From NCBI RefSeq assembly GCF_024509055.1, contig NZ_JANINM010000141.1:1-51469 (forward strand): a stretch of 51,469 nucleotides of DNA, in the 5' to 3' direction. A program made the position numbers and the translations under genes. The stretch's first letter is position 1. The number at the start of each line of letters is the position of its first letter. Shown piece by piece: positions 16,435 to 22,704 of this stretch. Under the pieces are notes generated by a model. That model did no database searches and had not been told where the DNA came from. It was given only the letters and a program-made list of their open reading frames with translations. The stretch is from Mesorhizobium sp. GTDB taxonomy: Bacteria > Pseudomonadota > Alphaproteobacteria > Rhizobiales > Rhizobiaceae.

Positions 16435-17276
16435 ATTGCCAGAACATCAAGCGTTGATCGGTCGGCCGAACAGGACAACCCCTCTCTCTAATCCTTCCGT
16501 ATCCGTAACGACTCCACCAAGTTCCGCGCAATCCGGCAGGGGTTCCCCTCGCACCCTCCATATCGATGCTCCGGACCTCTCGGGCGGGTCACTTGCCCCG
16601 CCCTCACGCGCTGCGCGCGCCGGTCCTCCCACATAGACATGGAGCCTCCGCGCTCGGTGACGGCGGCCAACCCTCGCCGCCCTCTGGGCGCATCCCGGTC
16701 CTGCCAAGGCAGGCCCGGGCTGTGAGAGCGTGGGTCGGGCTGTCCGCCGTCAACCCCTGCCTCGCCATCCCCGCTCGGAGCCCGGATTCAGTCCCGGGTC
16801 GCCGACAATATCCAGATCGGACGATTTTGTTAACCGTAACGACGAAAAACTCAGAAATACTCTGCAATACTTGAATCCTTGCGCCCGACTTTTTCGCGGC
16901 GACGAGTCCTTGCCGCCAAGGATTCGACCCTTCGCGAATCCTTGAGAGCGTCCTGCGAATCCTTGGTAACCTGTTGTGATTGCGCCATTTTCAGGCGATC
17001 GGACCTGACTTGACTCGGTGCCGGACATCGCCGTATGCAGATGCCAGATCCGGTGCGGGACGCATCCCTCGCCGGGCCGCTCGAAAGTTTTGTCAACAAT
17101 TGATGGCATCATATGAGGGTAGTTTGGAATCATTTTTCGCATTTCGGAAAACAACGCAGATCTTTTTCAAATTGGCCTTCTGTTTTTCCTTGTGGCCGAC
17201 AGAAGTAGAGCACAACATAGTACATGAGGGCGACGGGAGCGGTTCCCCGACCCCGCAGACAACAGGAGTTGAAGAT
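16435..17276. other. 842-bp non-coding region with iteron-like repeats
   Basis: No supported gene lies here; frames across it are short and overlap one another without ribosome sites. It contains a CCTGCC/GGCAGG palindrome at 16700-16713, an AT-richer stretch around 16820-16870, the GAATCCTTG repeats (16873-16965), and the promoter of the small-gene operon that starts at 17277. Its position between the replication initiator and a downstream operon fits an origin or control region. Confidence 0.6.
16873..16965. repeat. GAATCCTTG iteron-like repeats
   Basis: GAATCCTTG occurs at 16873-16881, 16936-16944 and 16957-16965. GAGTCCTTG is at 16904-16912, and an inverted copy is at 16917-16925. Same-strand starts are 31, 32 and 21 bases apart, close to three, three and two helical turns. 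Proteins bound to these sites would sit on one face of the DNA. This suggests a replication or regulatory iteron set. Confidence 0.75.
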
Positions 17277-17699
17277 ATGGAACTGAAGCTAGAAAACGTC
17301 CGCATCGTTCGCGGGTACGACCTCGGCGGCGATGGCCCGCACAACTGGGCCGATGTGGTCCTTCTGGACATCAACGGCGATTCCTCGCTCGAATACTTGG
17401 ACAGCGACGGAACGCTTTGCGCGGATCACGACAGCAGCCTCCGCAACTACCTGGCCCACGACGAGGCGGACGAGATCAGGGAAAGGCTAGCCAAATGGCT
17501 GGCTGGCCCCTCGCACAAGGTCAGCTGGGTGTCCGCGAACAGGCAGGGCGAGTTGGCGGGCTGGGAGGTTCCCCACGGCGGGGACATCGAGGCCGTGAAG
17601 GCGGAATGCCTTCGCGAAGTCCTCGACCAGTGCGGCACCGACGAGGACCGTAGGGGCATCCTCGCCGGCACGGTCGAAGTCACCCCCGTAGCAGCCTAA
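17277..17699 (+). CDS. Hypothetical protein (140 aa), first gene of accessory operon
   Basis: ATG 17277 is chosen for the AGGAG eight bases upstream. The protein is acidic and soluble (NVRIVRGYDLGGDGPHNWAD; DGTLCADHDSSLRNYL). I recognise no family. It starts the tandem series of small genes (17277-20682) on the element and is followed by the first copy of a structured intergenic motif. In-frame codons upstream to 16980 cross the control region and look non-coding. Confidence 0.7.
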   Translation: MELKLENVRIVRGYDLGGDGPHNWADVVLLDINGDSSLEYLDSDGTLCADHDSSLRNYLAHDEADEIRERLAKWLAGPSHKVSWVSANRQGELAGWEVPHGGDIEAVKAECLREVLDQCGTDEDRRGILAGTVEVTPVAA

Positions 17700-17700
17700 T

Positions 17701-17797
17701 CGGAAACCGGGACCATGGTCCCGGCCTTCCCCGGAAGGCATCCGGCGATGCCTTCCGGCGAGGGCCGAAAGCCTGAGAAACCAGCGGGAGAACGAAA
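17701..17797 (+). ncRNA. Structured intergenic motif, copy A (candidate cis-acting RNA)
   Basis: Copy A fills the whole gap between two genes. Hairpin 1 is CCGGGACC/GGTCCCGG (17707-17724). Hairpin 2 is CCGGAAGGCAT/ATGCCTTCCGG (17731-17758). A small hairpin GGC-CGAAA-GCC follows before the ribosome site. Copy B at 18391-18482 keeps the same layout and flanks, but the stem sequences differ while still pairing. Preserved pairing with changed sequence points to a functional RNA structure. Confidence 0.65.
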
Positions 17798-18139
17798 ATG
17801 TCCACCAGTCACCTAAACGGATTCCGTCAGCAGCAACTAAGAAATGGTGTGCGTCATGCCGCTGCCGTGAACGCCGCAAGGCTTGGAGACGCATCGGTCG
17901 CGCTATCCGTCGTCATCGGCGCGGACAAGCAGCCGAAGACCTTTGTGAAGGCTCTCTTGAAGCTGGCGAAGGCTCTGCCGGATCGCGTTCCCGCTTACCG
18001 GATTGTCGGCGGACAGCTTTCTGTCCCGCTGCTCTCGTGGGGGTATCATCATGGCTTCCATAAGCCGCGCAGTGTTCGCCTGGATTGGCTCCCGAGCTGG
18101 GCCTCGAATCTGCGAAAGCGGCCTGAAACAGAGGAGTGA
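17798..18139 (+). CDS. Hypothetical protein (113 aa) downstream of motif A
   Basis: Starts at ATG 17798 with GGGAG upstream. The N-terminal half is helical (QLRNGVRHAAAVNAARLGDA) and the rest contains TFVKALLKLAKALPDRVPAY. No family recognised; no membrane segment. It ends five bases before the next ATG, so the two are probably co-translated. Confidence 0.65.
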   Translation: MSTSHLNGFRQQQLRNGVRHAAAVNAARLGDASVALSVVIGADKQPKTFVKALLKLAKALPDRVPAYRIVGGQLSVPLLSWGYHHGFHKPRSVRLDWLPSWASNLRKRPETEE

Positions 18140-18144
18140 CGAGC

Positions 18145-18387
18145 ATGTACGCAATCATCGCAAAGCGCGAATTCTATGGCCCGGCATATGTCCGCGAACT
18201 TTTCGCCGGCGAGCAGGGGCTTCCGGAAACCTTCCCCGACGAGGCGGCGGCGAAAGCCATGGTCAGGGAGTTGGATGGCGCGGTCTATTACCTCTCGCAC
18301 AACGAGAGCGACCGCCCGACCTACACGGCCCGCCGCGTGGACCGTCTCGCCCGTCGCTTCCGCGAGGAGATCGCCCGCGCGGCCTGA
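18145..18387 (+). CDS. Hypothetical protein (80 aa)
   Basis: ATG 18145 follows GAGG at suitable spacing, just after the stop of the preceding gene. The sequence shows MYAIIAKREFYGPAYVRELF, then DEAAAKAMVRELDGAVYYLS. It reads like a small alpha/beta protein of the type that decorates alphaproteobacterial plasmids. Function unknown. Motif copy B follows its stop. Confidence 0.7.
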   Translation: MYAIIAKREFYGPAYVRELFAGEQGLPETFPDEAAAKAMVRELDGAVYYLSHNESDRPTYTARRVDRLARRFREEIARAA

Positions 18388-18390
18388 CCA

Positions 18391-18482
18391 CGGAAACCGG
18401 GGCCGAAAGCCCCGGCCTTCCCCCGAACGGTCGCGGGACCGTTCCGGAGAGGGCCGAAAGTCCGAAAGACAGGGGGAACGAC
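18391..18482 (+). ncRNA. Structured intergenic motif, copy B (candidate cis-acting RNA)
   Basis: It shares the opening CGGAAACCGG, the linker CGGCCTTCCCC and the exit GAGGGCCGAAAG with copy A. Hairpin 1 is CCGGGGC/GCCCCGG around CGAAA (18397-18415). Hairpin 2 is GAACGGTC/GACCGTTC around GCGG (18425-18444). The stems pair perfectly although their bases differ from copy A. It ends at the ribosome site of the gene at 18483. Confidence 0.65.
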
Positions 18483-18812
18483 ATGAAACACTTTTGGGAA
18501 GAGTCGCCGCTCTGGCAGCGTAAGGAAGAACTTCTGGCCGAGCTTAAGAAGGCAGCGGCGGCAATGGACAAAGCCGGGCGCGAAGTCCTCACTAGCCTCC
18601 AGATGGGGTTCCTGGACAGCCTTGGCGGGCGGGAAGATCGCGCTGCTTACTTGACCGCGCATGAGGCTTGGCAGGACGCATATGTCGCGTGGAGCGATGC
18701 TCACAATGCCTACCGAGCCTCCCCGGCAGGGCAGGCAGAGCGCCGCTATTTCGCCCGCCTTCGCGCCGACCGAATCGCCAGAGAATCCGTGCCCGTCACG
18801 GAGGTCGCATGA
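18483..18812 (+). CDS. Hypothetical helical protein (109 aa) downstream of motif B
   Basis: It starts at ATG 18483 after the structured motif and a GGGGGAA ribosome site. It appears wholly alpha-helical, with heptad-like KEELLAELKKAAAAMDKAGR and AYLTAHEAWQDAYVAWSDAH. No family recognised. Its stop overlaps the next gene's ATG. Confidence 0.7.
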   Translation: MKHFWEESPLWQRKEELLAELKKAAAAMDKAGREVLTSLQMGFLDSLGGREDRAAYLTAHEAWQDAYVAWSDAHNAYRASPAGQAERRYFARLRADRIARESVPVTEVA

Positions 18813-19063
18813 TGTCCCGCGCTCCGACTTTTGCCGACCACCGGTCAGCCCACCGCGCAGCCCGCGACACGGCGGAGCACAAGGCCGTTTGCGTGCTTGG
18901 AATGCTGGCCCGCTATGGGGGTATCCCCGAGGGCGGAGCCGCGCTCATGGACGCCTTTCGCGCCCATTGTCGCGAGTACGCCGACGCGATCGACGAGCGC
19001 GACGAGGCTGCTGCGCGCATCATGCGTTTCGAGCCTGAGGAGGGGGCAACGCCATGTCCGTAA
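18809..19063 (+). CDS. Hypothetical protein (84 aa)
   Basis: It starts at the ATGATG overlapping the preceding stop; GGAGG is eight bases upstream. It is helical, with CVLGMLARYGGIPEGGAALM and IDERDEAAARIMRFEPEE. Function unknown. The gene ends inside the next one (10-base overlap), consistent with one operon. Confidence 0.7.
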   Translation: MMSRAPTFADHRSAHRAARDTAEHKAVCVLGMLARYGGIPEGGAALMDAFRAHCREYADAIDERDEAAARIMRFEPEEGATPCP

Positions 19064-19494
19064 CCGTCCACGGCCGCCATCGCGGTCGCCCTTTCCGCGC
19101 GGGTTCCACGGAGGCCGCTGCGGCGGATCGCGACCGCCGCCGGCGCGAATACGCCGATCTCCGGAAACGCCTCCGGATGTCGCAGGCCGACCTCGCCGGC
19201 CTGCTGGGACTGTCGCTCTGGACGGTCAAGGTAATGCCGTGCTGGACATCGCCGACGACGGCCCCGACCGAGGCGACTCTTGCCACGATGCGCGCGGAAC
19301 TCCTCCGCCGCAGCCGCGCGAAGGTCGATGAGACACGCGCTGAATTCGTCCGCCGCAGCCGCGAGCGCATCGCCGAGCTTCAGGAATGGCGGGAGATCGA
19401 GCTGGCCACCCTCGAAAGGGAGCTTGCCGAGCATATGGCCCTATGCCGTGCCGCCGAGCCGGAAGGTTTGGATGACATCGAGGATGCCGCCTAG
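19054..19494 (+). CDS. HTH-type DNA-binding protein with coiled coil
   Basis: This 146-residue protein has an XRE-like helix-turn-helix at about residues 35-60 (LRKRLRMSQADLAGLLGLSL, then WTVKVM). A long charged coiled coil follows to the C-terminus (RAELLRRSRAKVDETRAEF; ELATLERELAEHM). The basic N-terminus precedes the HTH. It is the only evident regulator of this small-gene operon and may control it or bind one of the repeat sets on the element. Its target is not visible. Confidence 0.72.
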   Translation: MSVTVHGRHRGRPFRAGSTEAAAADRDRRRREYADLRKRLRMSQADLAGLLGLSLWTVKVMPCWTSPTTAPTEATLATMRAELLRRSRAKVDETRAEFVRRSRERIAELQEWREIELATLERELAEHMALCRAAEPEGLDDIEDAA

Positions 19495-19516
19495 GCCTCC
19501 TCCCTCGAAAAGTGAC
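19492..19516 (+). repeat. Intergenic repeat, copy 1 (post-stop linker)
   Basis: It begins at the TAG stop and ends CGAAAAGTGAC. It matches 19888-19912 at 21 of 25 positions. Both copies start exactly at a stop codon and precede a ribosome site. Confidence 0.55.
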
Positions 19517-19539
19517 CGGAAAGGAGAAAGCGAGGCAGC

Positions 19540-19890
19540 ATGAGCGAGCTGGACAGAGATATTGAAGATGCGGCCGCCGCCGTTGGCGTCACGGTACGAA
19601 CCGCCACTGAAACATACGTCGGAATCGTGCCCGGCCACGGCTTCGGCTTCTATAAGAGCGAGCGAGGGTGGCTCTACGCGCGCCAAATCGCAGACGGCTC
19701 ATTCGAGGCGCCGACAGGCAGGATGCACCGCGAGCAGACGGGGCAGGCGATCGCGGCGAGTGATCGCCTGGATGAACTCGCCGGGTCTGGCGTGGACACA
19801 TTTCCGACTGCGGCCGAAGCGATCCGGACGACACTCAGAAACTATCTAGCCGAGGCAGGGCCAATCCGAAAGCTCAGCGATTTCGACTAG
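19540..19890 (+). CDS. Hypothetical protein (116 aa)
   Basis: It starts at ATG 19540 after AAGGAG with longer-than-usual spacing. It contains GVTVRTATETYVGIVPGHGF and KSERGWLYARQIADGSFEAP, an alpha/beta pattern with no family I know. It lies between two copies of the CGAAAAGTGAC linker. Confidence 0.65.
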   Translation: MSELDRDIEDAAAAVGVTVRTATETYVGIVPGHGFGFYKSERGWLYARQIADGSFEAPTGRMHREQTGQAIAASDRLDELAGSGVDTFPTAAEAIRTTLRNYLAEAGPIRKLSDFD

Positions 19891-19912
19891 GCATCTTCCA
19901 CCGAAAAGTGAC
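19888..19912 (+). repeat. Intergenic repeat, copy 2 (post-stop linker)
   Basis: Partner of 19492-19516, again starting at the stop codon TAG and ending CGAAAAGTGAC, here followed by AAAGGAG and the next gene. Confidence 0.55.
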
Positions 19913-19935
19913 TCACTAAACCAAAGGAGATTTCC

Positions 19936-20328
19936 ATGGACAACGTTATCCGCTTCCCCGTCATCGCTCGCCCGGCTCCCGCGACCACGGCCCAGCCCGC
20001 CCCCGCCTACCTCCAGGACTGGCTGCCTTTTCTAGCTGTTGTCGAGTGCGACCATGTTGAAGCGCTGCCGATCCGTGGTCACGCCGAAAAGGAGGGTCCT
20101 GTTATCGTCTACAATCCCAAGTTTGTCGCTTTGGAAGACCTTGAGGATTGGGGGCTTGCCATGATGTGGCTGTCTCCTTGCCTGGTTCAGATCGCCGGCG
20201 CGGTCCTTGCCGAATCCGTTGAGGCGGAGGATGGAATCGGCCGTTTCCGTACCCGTCGCTGGCAAGCCTTCCGGAGGGAGGTGGTCCGGCTCATGCGACA
20301 GGATTGGAATGGGAAGGGAAGGCATTAA
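19936..20328 (+). CDS. Hypothetical protein (130 aa)
   Basis: It starts at ATG 19936 with AAAGGAG upstream. The N-terminus NVIRFPVIARPAPATTAQPA resembles the openings of many small alphaproteobacterial accessory proteins. The rest is mixed (DWGLAMMWLSPCLVQIAGAV; RRWQAFRREVVRLMRQ). The hydrophobic part is too short to call a membrane helix with confidence. Function unknown. Confidence 0.68.
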   Translation: MDNVIRFPVIARPAPATTAQPAPAYLQDWLPFLAVVECDHVEALPIRGHAEKEGPVIVYNPKFVALEDLEDWGLAMMWLSPCLVQIAGAVLAESVEAEDGIGRFRTRRWQAFRREVVRLMRQDWNGKGRH

Positions 20329-20382
20329 GACAAGATCGGCTTTTCGATAGTCGAGTCCGCTCGCTTGGGCGGCATCGACATC

Positions 20383-20451
20383 ATGGCCGACAACATCGCC
20401 GCCAATTTGCTCATTGAGAGCGATCTGGCCGAGTACCTTCAAACCGCATAG
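20383..20451 (+). CDS. Possible tiny ORF (22 aa)
   Basis: A short frame from ATG 20383 ends just before the ribosome site of the next gene and reads ADNIAANLLIESDLAEYLQ in its body. The frame is open further upstream without a standard start. It may be a remnant or a leader peptide. Weak support. Confidence 0.25.
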   Translation: MADNIAANLLIESDLAEYLQTA

Positions 20452-20460
20452 GAGTCCGCC

Positions 20461-20682
20461 ATGCCTCTCTCGACCACCGCTTGGACCATCTTTTTTGCCC
20501 TTGGCATCGCGCTGGCGTGGGCTGGCTACGATTTCCGCCGTCTTCGTTTTGTGCCCGACCCTGCTCACTGGTCGAACGACATCGCCTATTCGGTCATGGT
20601 CATCGGCAGGCTGCTCACGCTCCTCGCCGTCCTGCTCTTCGTTGCAGGAGAGCGGTTCGTTCAGGGCGGCTTGCATTTCTGA
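20461..20682 (+). CDS. Small membrane protein (73 aa)
   Basis: It starts at ATG 20461 after AGGAG. Two hydrophobic segments are visible, TIFFALGIALAWAGYDF near the N-terminus and VMVIGRLLTLLAVLLFVAGE near the C-terminus. It is probably a two-helix inner-membrane protein. It closes the small-gene operon and faces the exported-protein genes convergently. Function unknown. Confidence 0.75.
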   Translation: MPLSTTAWTIFFALGIALAWAGYDFRRLRFVPDPAHWSNDIAYSVMVIGRLLTLLAVLLFVAGERFVQGGLHF

Positions 20683-20686
20683 AAAC

Positions 20687-20708
20687 CATAACTGGATTTC
20701 CAGTTATG
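20687..20708. terminator. Perfect palindrome between convergent genes
   Basis: CATAACTGGA and TCCAGTTATG form a 22-bp perfect palindrome in the 40-bp gap between two convergent genes. It could be a bidirectional terminator stem, although no T-tract follows. Its core resembles the palindrome at 12940-12964, so an operator role is also possible. Confidence 0.45.
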
Positions 20709-20722
20709 CCATTCGGCCGGGG

Positions 20723-21550
20723 TTATCTCCCGGCCGTTCCTGTTTCGATGCGCTGCGCGTCGATGTAGCGCCACGCAGGGCCATCATAGACCCCGGTGTC
20801 GTATGCGCCGGGTTGCTCCCAGCCCTCCGGATTCCTCGCCCACCAGCCGTTATACACGTCGGCTTGGGCTCGCACCCCGAAAGGAATGCCCATGTTCCAG
20901 CCAAAGCTATCGGCGGTCGGAACGGTCAATTCCAGATCGGCGCAGCCGGCAGCGCCGGGGCGGTCGATCGTCACCATGGCGAAAGAGTCCATGTCCCGCT
21001 CGACGCGCTGCCCCGCGACGGTGATAGCCCTCACCAGCGGCGAGGGCGGCAGCTGGACCTGAGAGCGCAGCGGCCCGGCGATGCCCGCCGCGTCGAGGAC
21101 TTCCGTATCCCAGCAGATCGTCAGAATGTCGCCGTCGCGATAGGTGCCTGACGGCGCGGCGAGGATCACCGGAAGCGCGAACGGCATGGACGACTGATAA
21201 TGATCGCGGATGGCTTGGTCGTCGGCAGGCCGGACGGTCAGCGCCATCCTTGCGGCTGCGCTGCCGTCGCCATTCCCGTCGTCTCCGCCATCGCTTCCGG
21301 AACTGCCCTCATCGCCTCCGGAACCGTCACCGCTGCCGCCTGTTTCGCTTCCGCCTCCGGAATCGCCACCGTGGTCACCTCCGCCCCCGGCGCCTTCCTC
21401 GCCCGAGCCTCCGCCCGGGTGCCCGGTCGAGGTCGTGACAAGCCCAGCCCGCCACCGAAATATGAGTGTTGAATCCGCCGCCGTAGTGATGGTCGCCGAT
21501 GTCGCGAGCGCGGTCGCGGCCATGGCCGCCAGCAAGATTTTCTTGAACAT
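20723..21550 (-). CDS. Exported protein with Gly/Ser/Asp-rich linker
   Basis: ATG 21550 (MFKKILLAAMAATAL) follows AGGGGG and gives 275 residues with a Sec signal peptide, probably cleaved near TTA-AD. The mature protein starts with a short IFRWRAGLVTT motif. A linker of about 60 residues made almost only of Gly, Ser, Asp and Glu follows, then a globular domain (about 115-275) with CWDTEVLDAAGIAGPLRSQ. The next gene upstream has the same plan. The pair neighbours the DotA/TraY gene, so a surface or mating-related role is possible. I do not recognise the family. Confidence 0.78.
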   Translation of the reverse strand: MFKKILLAAMAATALATSATITTAADSTLIFRWRAGLVTTSTGHPGGGSGEEGAGGGGDHGGDSGGGSETGGSGDGSGGDEGSSGSDGGDDGNGDGSAAARMALTVRPADDQAIRDHYQSSMPFALPVILAAPSGTYRDGDILTICWDTEVLDAAGIAGPLRSQVQLPPSPLVRAITVAGQRVERDMDSFAMVTIDRPGAAGCADLELTVPTADSFGWNMGIPFGVRAQADVYNGWWARNPEGWEQPGAYDTGVYDGPAWRYIDAQRIETGTAGR

Positions 21551-21617
21551 GGAATGCCCCCTGTGAATGCAGTCTAGGCTTTGATGTTGAGTCCGCCGGC
21601 GGCGTTGGACAACGAAG

Positions 21618-21644
21618 AAAGGGCGGTCCATCGGGCCGCCCTTT
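21618..21644 (-). terminator. Terminator after the second exported-protein gene
   Basis: AAAGGGCGG (21618-21626) pairs with CCGCCCTTT (21636-21644) with further inner pairs. On the minus strand the stem is followed by a T-rich run. It lies between the two exported-protein genes, so they may be transcribed separately. Confidence 0.65.
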
Positions 21645-21692
21645 CACCTCCTTCCGGAGGACACAGGGGGCTAACCTAAGCCCCCGGAAGTT

Positions 21693-22250
21693 CTACCGCT
21701 GATCGACCGCGACCCTGGTAAGGCGGTGATCCGTCCCGACTGGAGGGAACGGACCTGCCAGGTTGGCAGTCCCTTTGACGCAGGGCTGGCCGTACTCCGC
21801 TAGCCACGGGTCGGAAGATATGCCGCCGCCGGGGGCAGGGCTGATAGCCAGCGACCGATACCAGCCCTCTTTGCCGTCAGGGATTGAATCGAGGGTATGC
21901 CAGCCAGTGTAGGCGTAGGCATAAGGATGGACGAGAGAGAGCGAACCCGATCGAAACGCCTTGGGGTGGGCAGCCACGAATTCGGCGGTCCAGGCCGTTT
22001 CGCATTCGATCGAGTAGCCGCCAGCAAAAGACAGGACCAGCCAGCTTTTCGGGCCGGAGTTGCTTCCCGCATCCTGCCCGCCGCCCTGTTCGCCGTTGTT
22101 GTCGGCGACTTGGGTCAGGACCGTGCTCTTGAGCCGGAACGCGAAGCGCTGTTGCCCCGCGTCAGCGTGGCCGGGATATGCCATTGCGCCGAGCGCCAGG
22201 ATGCTGCCGACGAGCAGCGGCGCGGAGATTGTCGAGAGAATGGATTTCAT
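21693..22250 (-). CDS. Exported protein with Gly-rich linker, partner of the 20723 gene
   Basis: It has a signal peptide (SILSTISAPLLVGSILALGA) and probable cleavage near ADA-GQ. The mature N-terminus RFAFRLKSTVLTQ is like the IFRWRAGLVTT of the neighbouring gene. A Gly/Asn/Gln-rich linker (NNGEQGGGQDAGSNSG) follows, then a domain with two cysteines (SIECETAW and GQPCVKG) that could form a disulfide. ATG 22250 or TTG 22256 could be the start; GGGGGC precedes both. It encodes about 185 residues. Function unknown. Confidence 0.75.
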   Translation of the reverse strand: MKSILSTISAPLLVGSILALGAMAYPGHADAGQQRFAFRLKSTVLTQVADNNGEQGGGQDAGSNSGPKSWLVLSFAGGYSIECETAWTAEFVAAHPKAFRSGSLSLVHPYAYAYTGWHTLDSIPDGKEGWYRSLAISPAPGGGISSDPWLAEYGQPCVKGTANLAGPFPPVGTDHRLTRVAVDQR

Positions 22251-22563
22251 GTTCAAGGGAGCCCCCTGCTGAAGTCAGGCCACAAGCGTGAGCCCATTCT
22301 GGGCATGGCGCAAACCGCCGGCGGAGATCGCAGCCGATGCCGACGAACCTGAAACCTACGCGGCAAACAAGCGAACCGAAAAACCTGGGCTCTTGCCCGC
22401 CGATCGCATAAAATCCTGCCTGAAGATGCCCATCCGGAAGCGTCCGGAGATCGCAAGGGGCCGTGGTTCGGCCGTTGGCCTGCACCCGCCCCAGCACCCC
22501 TTGCGATCGACGCTTCGACGGGCAGGCAATGGGCAGATTTTAACGCGGTCATAGGAGGTCAAG
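22251..22563. other. Gap with divergent promoters
   Basis: This 313-bp stretch separates the exported-protein gene (minus) from a small membrane-protein gene (plus). I see no gene in it. It should hold both promoters; no clear -35/-10 pair stands out. Confidence 0.5.
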
Positions 22564-22686
22564 ATGCGGCATTTTCTGAAAAGCCTCGCCAAGGGTGCCG
22601 CGATGGCACTGGCCGCGACGGCGATCGTCTACGGCGGTCTTCTGACGCTCGTCGTTTTTGCAGCGACTGGCTTCGGGGTCTTTTGA
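22564..22686 (+). CDS. Tiny membrane protein (40 aa)
   Basis: AGGAGG lies at ideal spacing before ATG 22564. The 40-residue product starts with a basic RHFLKSLAKG. One hydrophobic helix follows (MALAATAIVYGGLLTLVVFA). It ends 18 bases from the convergent DotA/TraY stop. Its size and placement suit a small partner or exclusion-type peptide, but nothing confirms this. Confidence 0.65.
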   Translation: MRHFLKSLAKGAAMALAATAIVYGGLLTLVVFAATGFGVF

Positions 22687-22704
22687 TCCCGAAGCTTTCG
22701 GCCT

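Noticed and set aside
20414..21151. 245-codon plus-strand frame
   Set aside because: It crosses a small membrane-protein gene in another frame and lies antisense to an exported protein with a clear signal peptide.
21226..21460. Tandem DNA repeat encoding the Gly/Ser/Asp linker
   Set aside because: Low-complexity codons but no regular repeat unit; a flexible protein linker explains it.
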